Source: Natrinema hispanicum
GTDB lineage: Archaea; Halobacteriota; Halobacteria; Halobacteriales; Natrialbaceae
DNA length: 64,000 bases
Assembly (NCBI RefSeq): GCF_004217335.1
Contig: NZ_SHMP01000009.1
Location: 62,001 to 126,000 of the forward strand
Direction: 5' to 3'
The position numbers and the translations under genes are program-made. The notes beneath the pieces are model-generated. The model was not told where the DNA came from, did no database searches, and saw nothing but the letters and a program-made list of their open reading frames with translations. Shown here in pieces: positions 54,439 through 63,680 of this stretch (the first letter of the stretch is position 1; every line of letters starts with the position of its first letter).

Positions 54439-54990
54439 ATGACCGTCAAGACTTTCGCTCATCCCGATAGATCGTAACGTCATGCCCGCTTCGTTAATCC
54501 ACTGATCGCTCACATATACCGCTGAGACGTGGGTTCTGGGCTATTGCTCTGACATCACACGATGTTACAATCTACAGGCGGAGCAGGCCGAGTGCCTCGG
54601 GGCTTGACCCCGAGGCGGCTCACCGGGAAGAGCGACTCTGAAAACTGTGCCGAGATAGGCTGAAATACAGGTTCTTATGTCACACCTGAGTGGTTCGTCA
54701 ACCCTGACTTTGCGAGTCGAACCAGATAATCGCGATCGGTTCGACCCGCACGTCAACGCTTGACGAAGTACTCAGAGAATATATCGTTATATGTTTACAC
54801 TTGAAGCTACACTGAGTTACCCGTAATTTCATTTGTAGGGTTCCAAACGCCGAATCCCTGGCTCGGGTTTGATAGAATTTTATGTAGCGATATATGGTTT
54901 ACTCCAATTCAGCTGACTTTCTCGGCTATAGGGTGTATTTTAGTTGTCCCACGACGACAACAGAGTACACGATAGCTTTTAATTACTGTC
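54439..54990. other. Gene-free stretch containing a dispersed hairpin
   Basis: No gene supported. The 21-bp hairpin lies at 54595-54615 within the roughly 50-bp unit. AT-rich DNA near 54780-54810 and 54960-54985 precedes the next gene. Confidence 0.45.
54595..54615. repeat. Dispersed 21-bp hairpin, copy 5
   Basis: CCTCGGGG-CTTGA-CCCCGAGG, identical in its core to the copy at 14926, with the flank CTACAGGCGGAGCAGGCCGA also found at 24740 and 41415. It is 157 bp downstream of the 99-aa gene and could end its transcript. Confidence 0.85.
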
Positions 54991-55287
54991 ATGAAAACAG
55001 AGACGTACAGAAATGGCAGTCTTAGAATCACCACAACACGGAGCAAACGGGGTTCTCGAGTGGGTGAGCCGATGAGTAACGAACGAATCCGCTGGTCGCA
55101 CAAGTCGCTCGACGAACTCAGGTCGTTCTGGAACAAGCAAATTGAACCTGACCTCCGACACGCCGGCCATGATCTCGACGAGTGGCCGGCCTATCAGGAT
55201 CTCCTCGAGATGGGCTACGGCGCCTCGTTGGATTCCTCGAGCCAGTCGTCTAGACCCTCGAAACCATCGTCGACGCCGGCCCCTTGA
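54991..55287 (+). CDS. Small haloarchaeal protein, possibly truncated (98 aa)
   Basis: 98 residues, or 71 from the internal ATG at 55072 (MSNERIRWSHKSLDELRSFW). The segment SLDELRSFWNKQIEPDLRHA followed by DEWPAYQDLLEMGY resembles the N-terminus of a haloarchaeal protein of unknown function; the serine/proline-rich end looks like readthrough into unrelated DNA, so the gene may be cut short. Confidence 0.5.
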   Translation: MKTETYRNGSLRITTTRSKRGSRVGEPMSNERIRWSHKSLDELRSFWNKQIEPDLRHAGHDLDEWPAYQDLLEMGYGASLDSSSQSSRPSKPSSTPAP

Positions 55288-55672
55288 ATCGCTGTCTCGA
55301 TGCCATCGGCCATATCTGATTCCCGTCGTCATGTCGTTTGTTCTTCGACGGAAGCTCGGGGCCGGTGTAGCGCTTGAGGGCATCGCGATAGTCGTCGGCC
55401 TTGTTGCCCGACTCGAGGAAGTCGTCGATAGCGTTCTCGAGGAGATGTTTACAGGTGTCGCCGCCAAGTCGCTTGAGTCCATCTATTCGGTTTCCCGTAC
55501 AGTGTCGGGGTGTAGAAATTCACTGTGCATTGTTGGTGTTTAACCAAGTAAATCTGAAACACCTCTCGCGGTTGATTTCGGTGGTCTCGGGTACTCGAGA
55601 CTGTTAAACTCACATCCATAAATCATATTGGGCTATATCTTCTGCGGGCCGTGCTGCTGCGAATACCCCGAA
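55288..55672. other. Decayed DNA between small gene and transposon
   Basis: No intact gene. On the minus strand a frame across about 55280-55490 reads DGLKRLGGDTCKHLLENAID followed by LESGNKADDYRDALKRYTG, which looks like real protein sequence but has no start and an early end. Probably a gene remnant. Confidence 0.4.
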
Positions 55673-57681
55673 ATCCGTGCACGGGATTCGCGTCTGTCGG
55701 TTTGAATCGGTCCAGAATACAGGCCGATCAAGGAATCACGACCGCCACTCACCACCCGTGAGTGGCGGTCAGGTGGGCGAGAACGGTATAATCAGTCTAT
55801 TTAGACAGTGATGCCTCTCGGAAAGGGCAAGCACGGAGCAGGGTCTACAGCAATGCGCTCACCTCTCTCCGGAGGAACGCACGAAACCGCGGGGCGGTCA
55901 CCCGCGGTTTCGTGCGAAACTGATGACCTCAATCAACGTCTGGACAAGGAAGTCCACGAGCAGCCACAGATCGTACAGCAGGACTGCAAAGCCGAAGTGG
56001 AACAACCTCACTGAGAAGTTCGTCGACGTCGTCCACGGTGCGAACTCCTTGATTTTGCTATAAGCCGTTTCAATCCCGCCTCGGCGTCTGTAGCGATTGA
56101 CCTGCTTTTTCGTCAAGCGCCGGTCAAGACCAATCTCGTCGTTTACGTCGAGATTGGTCGCAAATACCTGCACCTCGTCGCGGTCCTCGTCTGGCGGGAG
56201 TCCGACCAGCGTTGTCTCGGCTCTGGTGTTGGGGACACGGTGTTTTACCGGCCCGTACACTGCGTGCTCGGATTTGACTGTCACTTGCTTTTGTCCCTCT
56301 ACATCCTCGTCCGTGCGCGCGATGAACCGCTTGACGCGGTCATCGCGCAGTGTCGGGATCACGTAGAAAAGGTCTCGCTGTTCGAGCACCGAAAATACGT
56401 CCGTGGCGTAGAATTCCCGATCAGCGTAGAGGCGCCGCGTATGAACCCGACAGACGTCGCTGACGTGGTCGACGAGTTGGCGAACAATGTCGCCGACTGA
56501 ATAACTCTTGTCCTCGCCAGGATAGCTCTCTGGATCGCGATAATCGGCGTGCCCAACTGAAAGCATCGCAGCTGCGAAGTGAACGTTGTCTCCAACAACG
56601 TTCGCGGTTGCGAACTTGTAGCACCAGTCGTAGGACTTGTCCTTTGGCGCATCCTGAACACGTACGAGTTCCTCACGCTCCCCGTAGAAAGCGACGTAGG
56701 TTATGTCGATCGACAGCATGACAGGCGTCTCGAACTTCAAGTGAGGCTTGGCCCGCGTCAAGACGCGGGCCGCGCTTTGGTTGACCATCTCCGCGATTTG
56801 TGTCGGTGAAAGGTCCTTGATCGCCTCCAGAAGCGTCTCTCCACTCGGTCCATCCTCGTAGAAGGGATCGTCGAGATCCGGGTCAGGATTGACGAAATCG
56901 CCGTAGGTTTCGGCACCGCCGTTAGCGGCGGTGCCTGTCACCCCGAGACAGGCCTCCAGCATCAGGAGTTCCTCGTCGTCGTAAACCGGGTCATCAGGCC
57001 GGTCAAAATCGAAGGCAGGCAACACGACAGTTTGGAGTTCGTCGAGGAGGTCACGTGTTTTCCCCCGAATGAGACGGTTGACTGTGCGCTTCGAGGAGCC
57101 TGTCGGCTCCTCCGAAGCGCTGTCTTCGTACGGTGTCCCGATGGGACTGCCGCGTTCGGCGGCCAACGCCTGGATCTGACAAGTAGCGGTCTCGATCGTC
57201 GACTGGAGGTCCGCAAACCGGTTAGTCTGTGCCCGAGAAATCGTGCTTCGTGAGGGTGTGTCGTCGGGATTGAAGCCAAGAGCGTCAGCAAGTTGAGGGT
57301 CACTGTCGAGCGTCCGATGGAGCCAGCCATCGGACGCGTCTTCGAGTTCTTTCAGAAGGATCGCCCGGAGCATCGGTTCGAACGGTTTAGAGTCGTGCCA
57401 GTGTGGAATGGGATCAGCACGGCAGTATCGGCTGACGTCGAGGTGAGTGACTAACTCGACCGCAGAGGTCGTCTTGTCGACGACCTCGGCGGCCTGCTCG
57501 GTTAGGGGCAGCCACCCGCCCGAGAGTGGACCGATATCTTGTAGGCGCTCGTCAACTGACCGTTGAGTGCGGTTGTCATCAGCAGCCGCAATACGGTCTG
57601 ACCAGTTGTTTGTCACAGTGGGGGACGAATCGTCCCCCACCGGTTAGTCAATCGATGTTGAGATTCCGTGCACGGGTTCTA
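55673..57681 (-). mobile_element. Insertion sequence of about 2 kb with a 580-aa transposase
   Basis: The transposase gene is bracketed by similar inverted sequences, AATCCGTGCACGGGATT (55675-55691) and the reverse of ATTCCGTGCACGGGTT (57662-57677), about 14 of 17 matching, taken as terminal inverted repeats. A target duplication was not confirmed. A hairpin AACCGCGGG/CCCGCGGTT overlaps the transposase 3' end (about 55888-55914). Confidence 0.6.
55898..57640 (-). CDS. DDE transposase, IS4-like superfamily (580 aa)
   Basis: 580 residues. Helical N-terminal half; catalytic core with a first aspartate in MLSIDITYVAFYGE, second in RRLYADREFYATD, and the glutamate in RYRRRGGIETAYSKIKEF, the Y-(2)-R-(3)-E-(6)-K signature of the IS4 class. 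The end is hydrophobic. No frameshift seen, so it is possibly active. Longer than common ISH transposases; exact IS group not resolved. Confidence 0.85.
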   Translation of the reverse strand: MGDDSSPTVTNNWSDRIAAADDNRTQRSVDERLQDIGPLSGGWLPLTEQAAEVVDKTTSAVELVTHLDVSRYCRADPIPHWHDSKPFEPMLRAILLKELEDASDGWLHRTLDSDPQLADALGFNPDDTPSRSTISRAQTNRFADLQSTIETATCQIQALAAERGSPIGTPYEDSASEEPTGSSKRTVNRLIRGKTRDLLDELQTVVLPAFDFDRPDDPVYDDEELLMLEACLGVTGTAANGGAETYGDFVNPDPDLDDPFYEDGPSGETLLEAIKDLSPTQIAEMVNQSAARVLTRAKPHLKFETPVMLSIDITYVAFYGEREELVRVQDAPKDKSYDWCYKFATANVVGDNVHFAAAMLSVGHADYRDPESYPGEDKSYSVGDIVRQLVDHVSDVCRVHTRRLYADREFYATDVFSVLEQRDLFYVIPTLRDDRVKRFIARTDEDVEGQKQVTVKSEHAVYGPVKHRVPNTRAETTLVGLPPDEDRDEVQVFATNLDVNDEIGLDRRLTKKQVNRYRRRGGIETAYSKIKEFAPWTTSTNFSVRLFHFGFAVLLYDLWLLVDFLVQTLIEVISFARNRG

Positions 57682-58138
57682 TCATTCGTAGCTACAGCTG
57701 TGGCCCGGGAGATGAGATTATGAGGCCGTTGGCAGGGCTGAAACGCATTATCTCAGTCGAATCGTTAATCGTATTTGACCCGAAAAGTCACCCCACAGTC
57801 CGTAATATGGCTACATTTCTAACTACTTTGGGCTTCACACGTGAAGTAGAATTGCTGCTTGCGCAGAGGCATTCATATGGAAAGTGCAGCGTGCCTTAGC
57901 CGATTTCTGTCTGCTTTTTCAGCAGTGTCAGCGCATTTTCTGCCGTTATCAGCGATTCTTCTTCGTATTCTCTAGTGAGCGCAATTTGGACGAGGGGATC
58001 AACTGTTCGCCAGATCGAGTACAAGAAGCACACGAAGTAGGAAAAACAGTAGTACGAAGTTCTTCGATGTCGTGTTTTGACCACTATCCGCCTGGCAAGC
58101 AAACCGTCGTGGCGTAAAAAATAGACCACGAAACCTGC
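57682..58138. other. Gene-free stretch
   Basis: No gene supported; short frames on both strands lack family features. It separates the insertion sequence from the SMC-like gene end. Confidence 0.4.
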
Positions 58139-60097
58139 TTAGATCTCTGTGATCTCGTTGTGAGGTTCTTCAATCGCCTGTGCGTCCTCGTCCAACAGTG
58201 CCACGACGAGATACGGGACGTACGATTCGAAGTACTCGACGAGCGCTGCGATCCGTTCAGAGTCGATTGCCTCGAGGGAGTCAAGCAGCATAAATGGAAC
58301 TGTCTCGTAGACGTCGTGAACCAGATAGCCCGCAAGCGCGAACACAAGGCCAGTCACTTCTCGCTCACTTTCGCTTAGGTGATCGATCGTGTCCTCGTAG
58401 GCTGTGCCATCGTCGGTGCTGCGCACGATTTTGAGGTCGAACGACGACTTCGTGACCTTGCGGCGCCCCTCCCGAACCTCACGACGGGTCCGATCGATCC
58501 AAATCCGATCGAGATTATCGTATCCGAGCGTCGCACGGAGATTTTCCATGTGTTCATTGAACGCTTCGACGGCGTTCGCCTCGATTTGGTCGATGCGCGT
58601 CCGGAGGTCGGTCAGTTCGTCGGTCACGTCTTCACGACGGCCCTTGAGTTCTTCGCGCTCACTGAGACGGTCCTCGATCGTGGCGATTTCGTCTTCGATC
58701 TCGTCGCGCTTGCGCTCTTTGCGCTCGAGTTTGAACTCGAGTTGGTTGACCTCTTTGTGCTGGTCGAGGATATCGCCATAGTCCTCGCTTTCGAGGTCAT
58801 CGATTTCAGCTTCGAGATCGTCAATTTCGTCGGTCAAACGCTCGCGCTTGTCCGTCAAGTCGTCGATTCGGTCGCTCCGCCGCTCAATCTCATCTTCGGT
58901 CGACTCGAGGCGCTGCTGTGTCTGTCGGTATTCAGTCCGATTCTCTTTGATCGTCGACAGCGTTTCTCGCCGATCGGTCAGCTCAGAATTGATCTCGGAT
59001 CGCTCCTTGAGACGCTCCTGGTGTGCCGTTCGGAGTTGTTCGATCGTCGTTTCGATCTGCTCTCGAGCGACCGAGGAGCCACAGGTCCAACACGTGACAG
59101 TCTCGGAATCATCGAGCAACTGGTCCGTTATGGGCCCGTCATCGGTTTTGGTTGTCTCGCCAAGAAACGAGTCCGGCTCCTCGAGGAGCCGCTCGTTGAA
59201 CTGGATCGTACTCTTGAGTTGTGAGACCTCTTCGGAGAGATCCGCTTTCTCCTCTTGGAGCGCGTCGATTTCGGCTTCGATCTGACTCACGTCGGTCTCT
59301 TCGCCTGTCGAAAGCGATTCGAGTCGGTCTCGGATTTCGCCCCGTTCTTTTTTCAGGGCCTCGATGCTCTCGCGCTCAGTCTCGATTCGATCACGGACAT
59401 GTTCGAGTTCGGATCGTGTCTCGCGCAGTTCTTCAAGTTTCGTCTCGAGTTCAGACTGCTCTTCCCGTCGCTTTTCGACGTCAACGTTCGCTTCCTCGAG
59501 TTCGACCCGGGCCGTCTCGAGTTCCTCCCGTAGCGTCTCGATCTCGTCTGTCACCCGCGTCCGTTTCGCTTCGAGGTCAGGAAGTCGCTGCTCGAGTGTG
59601 TCTAGCTCTTCGAGTTGCTCGTCGATTTCGCGTTTTCGCTGCTCGTACTGTTCGATCTCTGTCTTGATTGCGCCAGTGTCGACCGGGCGCATGATCAGTT
59701 CGCGGAGGTCGTCTCCGCGAGCAACAGCCTGGCGTGCCTCGTTCGACTCGAGCAAAAACGCAAATAAATCCGCGAGTTCTGGATCCTCCAAGTACGGATC
59801 GCCTTCGGTGGTGATCGTTCCGTTCCGACGGGAGAGGTGCCGGCGGTAGATTTCGTCGCCGAACTCGAGCGCTGCGCTTCCCTCATCGGCATCGGCTTTG
59901 AGGCTCACCTGGTCGCTTCCGAGCGCTGCCATAATCGCCTGTAGGAGTGATGTTCGATTGGTCGCATTTCGTCCGGACAGAACAGTTACTCCCTGCTGAA
60001 ACGAGACCTTCGTCTCATCGATGCCACCAATATTTGTAGCAGATAGCATTGCCTGCGTCGGAACTTCCTGCTTAGCTGTCCCCAATTTAGGTTCCAT
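58139..60097 (-). CDS. Archaea-specific SMC-related protein (Sph family)
   Basis: 652 residues. An N-terminal ATPase half-domain (LSGRNATNRTSLLQAI where a P-loop would be; the invariant lysine is arginine), long coiled coils (about 155-340 and 370-560) around a zinc-hook-like CWTCGS near 350, and a C-terminal domain with HLSESEREVTGLVFALAGYL (signature) and FMLLDSLEAID (Walker B-like). Haloarchaeal Sph proteins are encoded beside RdfA, and the pair is linked to rod shape in Haloferax. The altered P-loop suggests weak or no ATP hydrolysis, perhaps as in relatives. Confidence 0.88.
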   Translation of the reverse strand: MEPKLGTAKQEVPTQAMLSATNIGGIDETKVSFQQGVTVLSGRNATNRTSLLQAIMAALGSDQVSLKADADEGSAALEFGDEIYRRHLSRRNGTITTEGDPYLEDPELADLFAFLLESNEARQAVARGDDLRELIMRPVDTGAIKTEIEQYEQRKREIDEQLEELDTLEQRLPDLEAKRTRVTDEIETLREELETARVELEEANVDVEKRREEQSELETKLEELRETRSELEHVRDRIETERESIEALKKERGEIRDRLESLSTGEETDVSQIEAEIDALQEEKADLSEEVSQLKSTIQFNERLLEEPDSFLGETTKTDDGPITDQLLDDSETVTCWTCGSSVAREQIETTIEQLRTAHQERLKERSEINSELTDRRETLSTIKENRTEYRQTQQRLESTEDEIERRSDRIDDLTDKRERLTDEIDDLEAEIDDLESEDYGDILDQHKEVNQLEFKLERKERKRDEIEDEIATIEDRLSEREELKGRREDVTDELTDLRTRIDQIEANAVEAFNEHMENLRATLGYDNLDRIWIDRTRREVREGRRKVTKSSFDLKIVRSTDDGTAYEDTIDHLSESEREVTGLVFALAGYLVHDVYETVPFMLLDSLEAIDSERIAALVEYFESYVPYLVVALLDEDAQAIEEPHNEITEI

Positions 60098-60202
60098 GCA
60101 ATGTTATAGTTCCCACTCTTACATAGGTATAACGCTTCATCCCATTGTATGGATCTCTCGCTGTGCGCAACCGATAGGACCTTTACTGTCGAGGCGCTTC
60201 TT

Positions 60203-60838
60203 TTACGATTGGCTTTGGCAGTTACAGGATCGTTCGTTGAGTAACTCCCTGACAGTGTACTCTTGAAGACACTCCTCGCAAGTCACGGTAATGGAGACGG
60301 TAACGTTGAACTCACCGATATCGATGAGATCCTTCTGATTGAGTCGGGCAATCGTATCCGATGTAACTGCTGCGGTTCGATTTTGGAGCGCAGCGAGCTT
60401 TTCGCCGCTTCGCTCGAGTTGTTCCTCGTCACTCGGTTTCTCGAGTTCTGTCTCGAGGCACTTCGTAAGATGATTGTAAACGGTTTGGTGGGAGACGAAA
60501 TCAGATTCGACCTCTTCGACCGGAACCCCATCGCGCTGCAATTCGTTTCGCGTTTGGACCTGTGTGCCGCTGCTGACGTCGTCGTCAGTGAGCAATCGGT
60601 ACGTATTCTCGATTTCGCCCTCTCTCGGCGGAATGTCTGCGTCAGCAAGTGCCGCCGACAGTATTTGCTGATTCACGTATGTCGCGAGTTGCCGTGTGCT
60701 GAGCTGTTCGTCGGCATCGCCGGTCCAGTATGCGATCAGGTCGTCGTCGAGACCCGTCAGGTCGTATTTGTCGGCAACCCGTCCGAGCTTACAGCCACAT
60801 GACGCTCCGTCCGTCTCGGCATCATCGAGATTGGCCAT
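60203..60838 (-). CDS. rdfA: RdfA-type rod-determining factor
   Basis: 211 residues. CGCKLGRVADKYDLTGLDDD at the N-terminus, GEIENTYRLLTDDDVSSGTQ in the middle and VESDFVSHQTVYNHLTKCL match RdfA of haloarchaea, with an extra CEEC ... CNC zinc-type pair at the C-terminus. RdfA is needed for rod formation in Haloferax volcanii and is encoded with an SMC-like gene, as here (105-bp gap). A plasmid-borne paralogue could alter shape; inference. Confidence 0.88.
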   Translation of the reverse strand: MANLDDAETDGASCGCKLGRVADKYDLTGLDDDLIAYWTGDADEQLSTRQLATYVNQQILSAALADADIPPREGEIENTYRLLTDDDVSSGTQVQTRNELQRDGVPVEEVESDFVSHQTVYNHLTKCLETELEKPSDEEQLERSGEKLAALQNRTAAVTSDTIARLNQKDLIDIGEFNVTVSITVTCEECLQEYTVRELLNERSCNCQSQS

Positions 60839-61438
60839 TATATAAGTAAATGAAGAGGGATGTAAAGAGTTTTTCCCTTCCAGAATAAATCACGAGGGCG
60901 ATTCAGATGTGTTATTCTGTCTCCTGCTGCTGGTTCTGGACCATATCGTTACTCTCTGACAGCATATGAATACATTGCTACGAACTCAAAGTCATCCGGT
61001 TCAATCATCTATATACATCTGTTGTCTCTCTCTGGTTTACGGTAGTACAAATGTAATAGAACGTGGATACGAACCGTTCTGGCGGCGACGGCTGATCGAG
61101 TAGAACCGATCCTCGAAGCGACCTATTTACTGATACTTATCTGCATTTGAGTACCGTATCCGTTCCATGACCACCCAATTGAACTCGAGACACTGCCGTC
61201 GGCGGTAATGAATAAACCAGTCGGTGCCGACGCCCAGGCACTCGTCGTCTCCAATCTCGAGCCCATGTCGATTGTAGCAGGAGCGCTGGCCAGACTATGA
61301 GTTGAGCACGTGTTCGTCGAAGAATTACAGAGGTACAATTGTAATACAGATGGGGTGGCATTCCCGTTTTCCCGTCGGTCCAACCGGTCGGAGTAGTTGA
61401 CCATGATCCTCGATTTCTCCTGATATTGGATACACCAG
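60839..61438. other. Gene-free stretch upstream of rdfA
   Basis: No gene supported. It has an AT-rich promoter-like segment directly before rdfA (TTTACTTATATAA read leftward, about 60838-60852). The part from 61120 to 61405 resembles decayed coding DNA without a family match. Confidence 0.4.
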
Positions 61439-62206
61439 TTATGTCAGGGAGATCTCCAGTTCGAACTCGTTGGCGGTTGCAAGGATTATTTCGGGGAGTT
61501 CATCTTCGAACCACTCTCCTTTCATGCGGTTAGCAGGACTTGCGACGCTGAAGGCCCCGAGGACTTGTCTGTCGGGACCGAAAACCGGAACACCGACTGC
61601 CTTAACACCATCAAGCTGTTCCTCGCGGTTGATGGCGTAGCCCTGCTCATCGATAGTGGCCAGTTCCTCGAGTAACACATCCCGTGACGTGATGGTGTTG
61701 TCCGTTTTCGGCTCGAGTCCGTGCTGGTCGATGATCTCCTCAACGCGTGCATCGGGGAGCTGAGAGAGGATTGACTTCCCGGCTGCCGTCACATGCAGCG
61801 GGAAGCGTTTGCCGACAGAAGAGTACGTCCACACGGCGTGATCTCCGGAGAACGTGTACATGTAGACGCCTCTGCCATGTTCTTCGACAGCGAAGACGGC
61901 GCGTGAGTCGGTTTCGGCTGCCAGTTGTTCCGTGTACGACTCCGCGATGGCATACGGTTCCTTACGAGTTCGAACGTGCTCGCCGAGTTCGAGAAATGCA
62001 AGTCCTAGTTGATAGATGTCGCCTTCCTGAGTCAGGTACCCCGCCTCGATGAGTGTCGCGAGGTGGCTGTGAACTGTACTTGGGGCCAGATCCAGTTCCC
62101 CGGCGAGTTCCGTCACTCGCCCGCCGCCGCGCTCTTTGAGTAACTCGATGATCTCGAATGAGGTCTGCGTCGTTGCGAGCGTGCGTGGTGCCGTGTTCTC
62201 TGTCAT
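61439..62206 (-). CDS. IclR family transcriptional regulator
   Basis: 255 residues: an N-terminal winged helix (SFEIIELLKERGGGRVTELA then PSTVHSHLATLIEAGYL) and a C-terminal ligand-binding domain with the IclR signature (GVPVFGPDRQVLGAFSVASP). It probably senses a small acid and controls the neighbouring keto-acid cleavage and SDR genes. A TATA-like TTATTTAT about 25 bp upstream predicts a leaderless transcript, with a palindrome just beyond it. Confidence 0.9.
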   Translation of the reverse strand: MTENTAPRTLATTQTSFEIIELLKERGGGRVTELAGELDLAPSTVHSHLATLIEAGYLTQEGDIYQLGLAFLELGEHVRTRKEPYAIAESYTEQLAAETDSRAVFAVEEHGRGVYMYTFSGDHAVWTYSSVGKRFPLHVTAAGKSILSQLPDARVEEIIDQHGLEPKTDNTITSRDVLLEELATIDEQGYAINREEQLDGVKAVGVPVFGPDRQVLGAFSVASPANRMKGEWFEDELPEIILATANEFELEISLT

Positions 62207-62238
62207 ACCATGACTTCACACAGCAGTAATATAAATAA

Positions 62239-62253
62239 TTCGCGATGCGCGAA
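62239..62253. promoter_or_regulatory. Palindromic operator candidate at the iclR promoter
   Basis: TTCGCG-ATG-CGCGAA, a perfect 6+3+6 palindrome lying just upstream of the TATA-like element of the IclR gene. A related TTCGCACATGCCGAA occurs at 62468-62482 in the same intergenic space. Probably binding sites of the IclR protein itself. Confidence 0.5.
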
Positions 62254-62714
62254 TCGATCTTCTCGCTGAGGGTGCCATTGTGCCTCTTCTCTTATAAAGT
62301 TCGCAGGATAGGAATTCTGTTTTTATTTGAGAAAGAGGTTGGCTAAAAATATCTGCGATCAGCGACATCAGATGGTGCCGACTACGGCGGTTTGACTTCA
62401 AAACACCCGGTTTCGGCAGTCTAAGCGGTATTTGCCAGTACTATGGTAAATAATCCTGATAGTTGAATTCGCACATGCCGAATCATGATGTAATGTTAAA
62501 TATATTATGTTTTCTCCCGTCACTGCTGGATATCTGGTCCTAAAACCTGATCGGCCGAGTTCGGATGGGTTGCTGGCTCTCACGGCAACTCGTCGTATCC
62601 GAACTCGAAGATATAATTCGGGACCCGTGAAGGGGAGACTCTGAGCGCTGGACAGACTAGCTGGCGTGCAGCGTTAGCGCGATATCCCTGCGCTTGGTCG
62701 TTGCAGTACGGCGC
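62254..62714. other. Gene-free stretch between iclR and the BKACE gene end
   Basis: No gene supported. It contains the second palindrome-like site (62468-62482) and AT-rich DNA near 62490-62510. The region from 62590 to 62714 is GC-rich and lies after the BKACE stop. Confidence 0.45.
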
Positions 62715-63569
62715 TCAGAGGCCAAGGCGGTCTCGTGCGTCTGCGGGAGTCGCGACCGGCCGGTTGAGTTCGTCGGCGATTCGTGCAGCACGGCGAACCA
62801 ACTGAGCGTTGCTCTCGGCGAGTTCGCCCTTGCGATAGTAGACGTTGTCCTCCATCCCGACGCGGACGTGCCCCCCCATGGCCATCGCCATTGTCGTCAT
62901 TGGGAGTTGGTGTTTGCCGACCGCAAGACACTGCCACTCGACCGGATCTGGGAGGTTCTCAACGAAGGTGACGAGATTCCCCGGGCTCGCGGGCATCCCG
63001 TTTTGCATCCCGAAGATGACCGTCGCCCAGTAGGGGTCGTCAAGCAGTCCCTCGTCAATCAGGTGTTCGGCCTCTGGGATGTGACCCGGATTAAACAGCT
63101 CAAGCTCAGGCTTCACGCCGGCCTCGCGCATCCGTTCTGCGTACTCCTCATTCTGTTCGCGGGTGTTCACTGCGGTTCGCGTCTGGCCGAAGTTGACCGG
63201 CCCCAAATCGACCGTCGCCACCTCTGGGCGCGGTTCGGTCTCCAAGCACGGGGCGATACGCTCCTCGCGCGAGTAGATGCCCCCGCCGCCGGTCGTGAAG
63301 TTGACGATGATATCATCGCAGTACTCCTCGATCCGATCGCGCAGTTCTTGGTACCGCGTGATGTCTTTCGTGTTCTCGCCATCGTCGTCTCTCGCGTGCA
63401 GGTGAACCATTGACGCGCCGGCTTCCTCGCACGCTTGGATGTCCCTGGCGACCTCCTCGGGTTGTGTCGGGAGGTTTGGGTTCGCTTCTTTGCCGTGATG
63501 ACCGCCAGTCGTTGCGACACTGATGATTACCTCTTTTGAGAAGTAATCCTCGTAGCCACTGTATGCCAT
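62715..63569 (-). CDS. Beta-keto acid cleavage enzyme (BKACE/DUF849 family)
   Basis: 284 residues with a TIM-barrel pattern. Zinc and active-site elements are visible: SVATTGGHHGKEANPNLP, MVHLHARDD (zinc histidines), LGPVNFGQTR and VRVGMEDNVYY. BKACEs condense a beta-keto acid with acetyl-CoA to give acetoacetate and a new CoA ester. The IclR gene downstream and the divergent SDR, which could form the keto group, suggest a catabolic pathway such as carnitine or amino-hexanoate breakdown; the substrate is undetermined. Confidence 0.9.
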   Translation of the reverse strand: MAYSGYEDYFSKEVIISVATTGGHHGKEANPNLPTQPEEVARDIQACEEAGASMVHLHARDDDGENTKDITRYQELRDRIEEYCDDIIVNFTTGGGGIYSREERIAPCLETEPRPEVATVDLGPVNFGQTRTAVNTREQNEEYAERMREAGVKPELELFNPGHIPEAEHLIDEGLLDDPYWATVIFGMQNGMPASPGNLVTFVENLPDPVEWQCLAVGKHQLPMTTMAMAMGGHVRVGMEDNVYYRKGELAESNAQLVRRAARIADELNRPVATPADARDRLGL

Positions 63570-63680
63570 ACGGCTGCAGAATAAATTGACTGCTATTTAA
63601 ATATTCGTGTTGGCAAGGAGAAAGATCGGCTGTCGCACAGGATCTGGGACGAATTACTCACTAGATTTATGGTGTTGAAC

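Noticed and set aside
59221..59667. Plus-strand frames within the SMC-like gene
   Set aside because: Serine/arginine-rich reverse readings of a coiled coil; no support.
60839..61438. Possible gene upstream of rdfA
   Set aside because: Frames of 70-90 codons exist on the minus strand but have no recognisable motif, no ribosome site and no conserved feature visible by eye.
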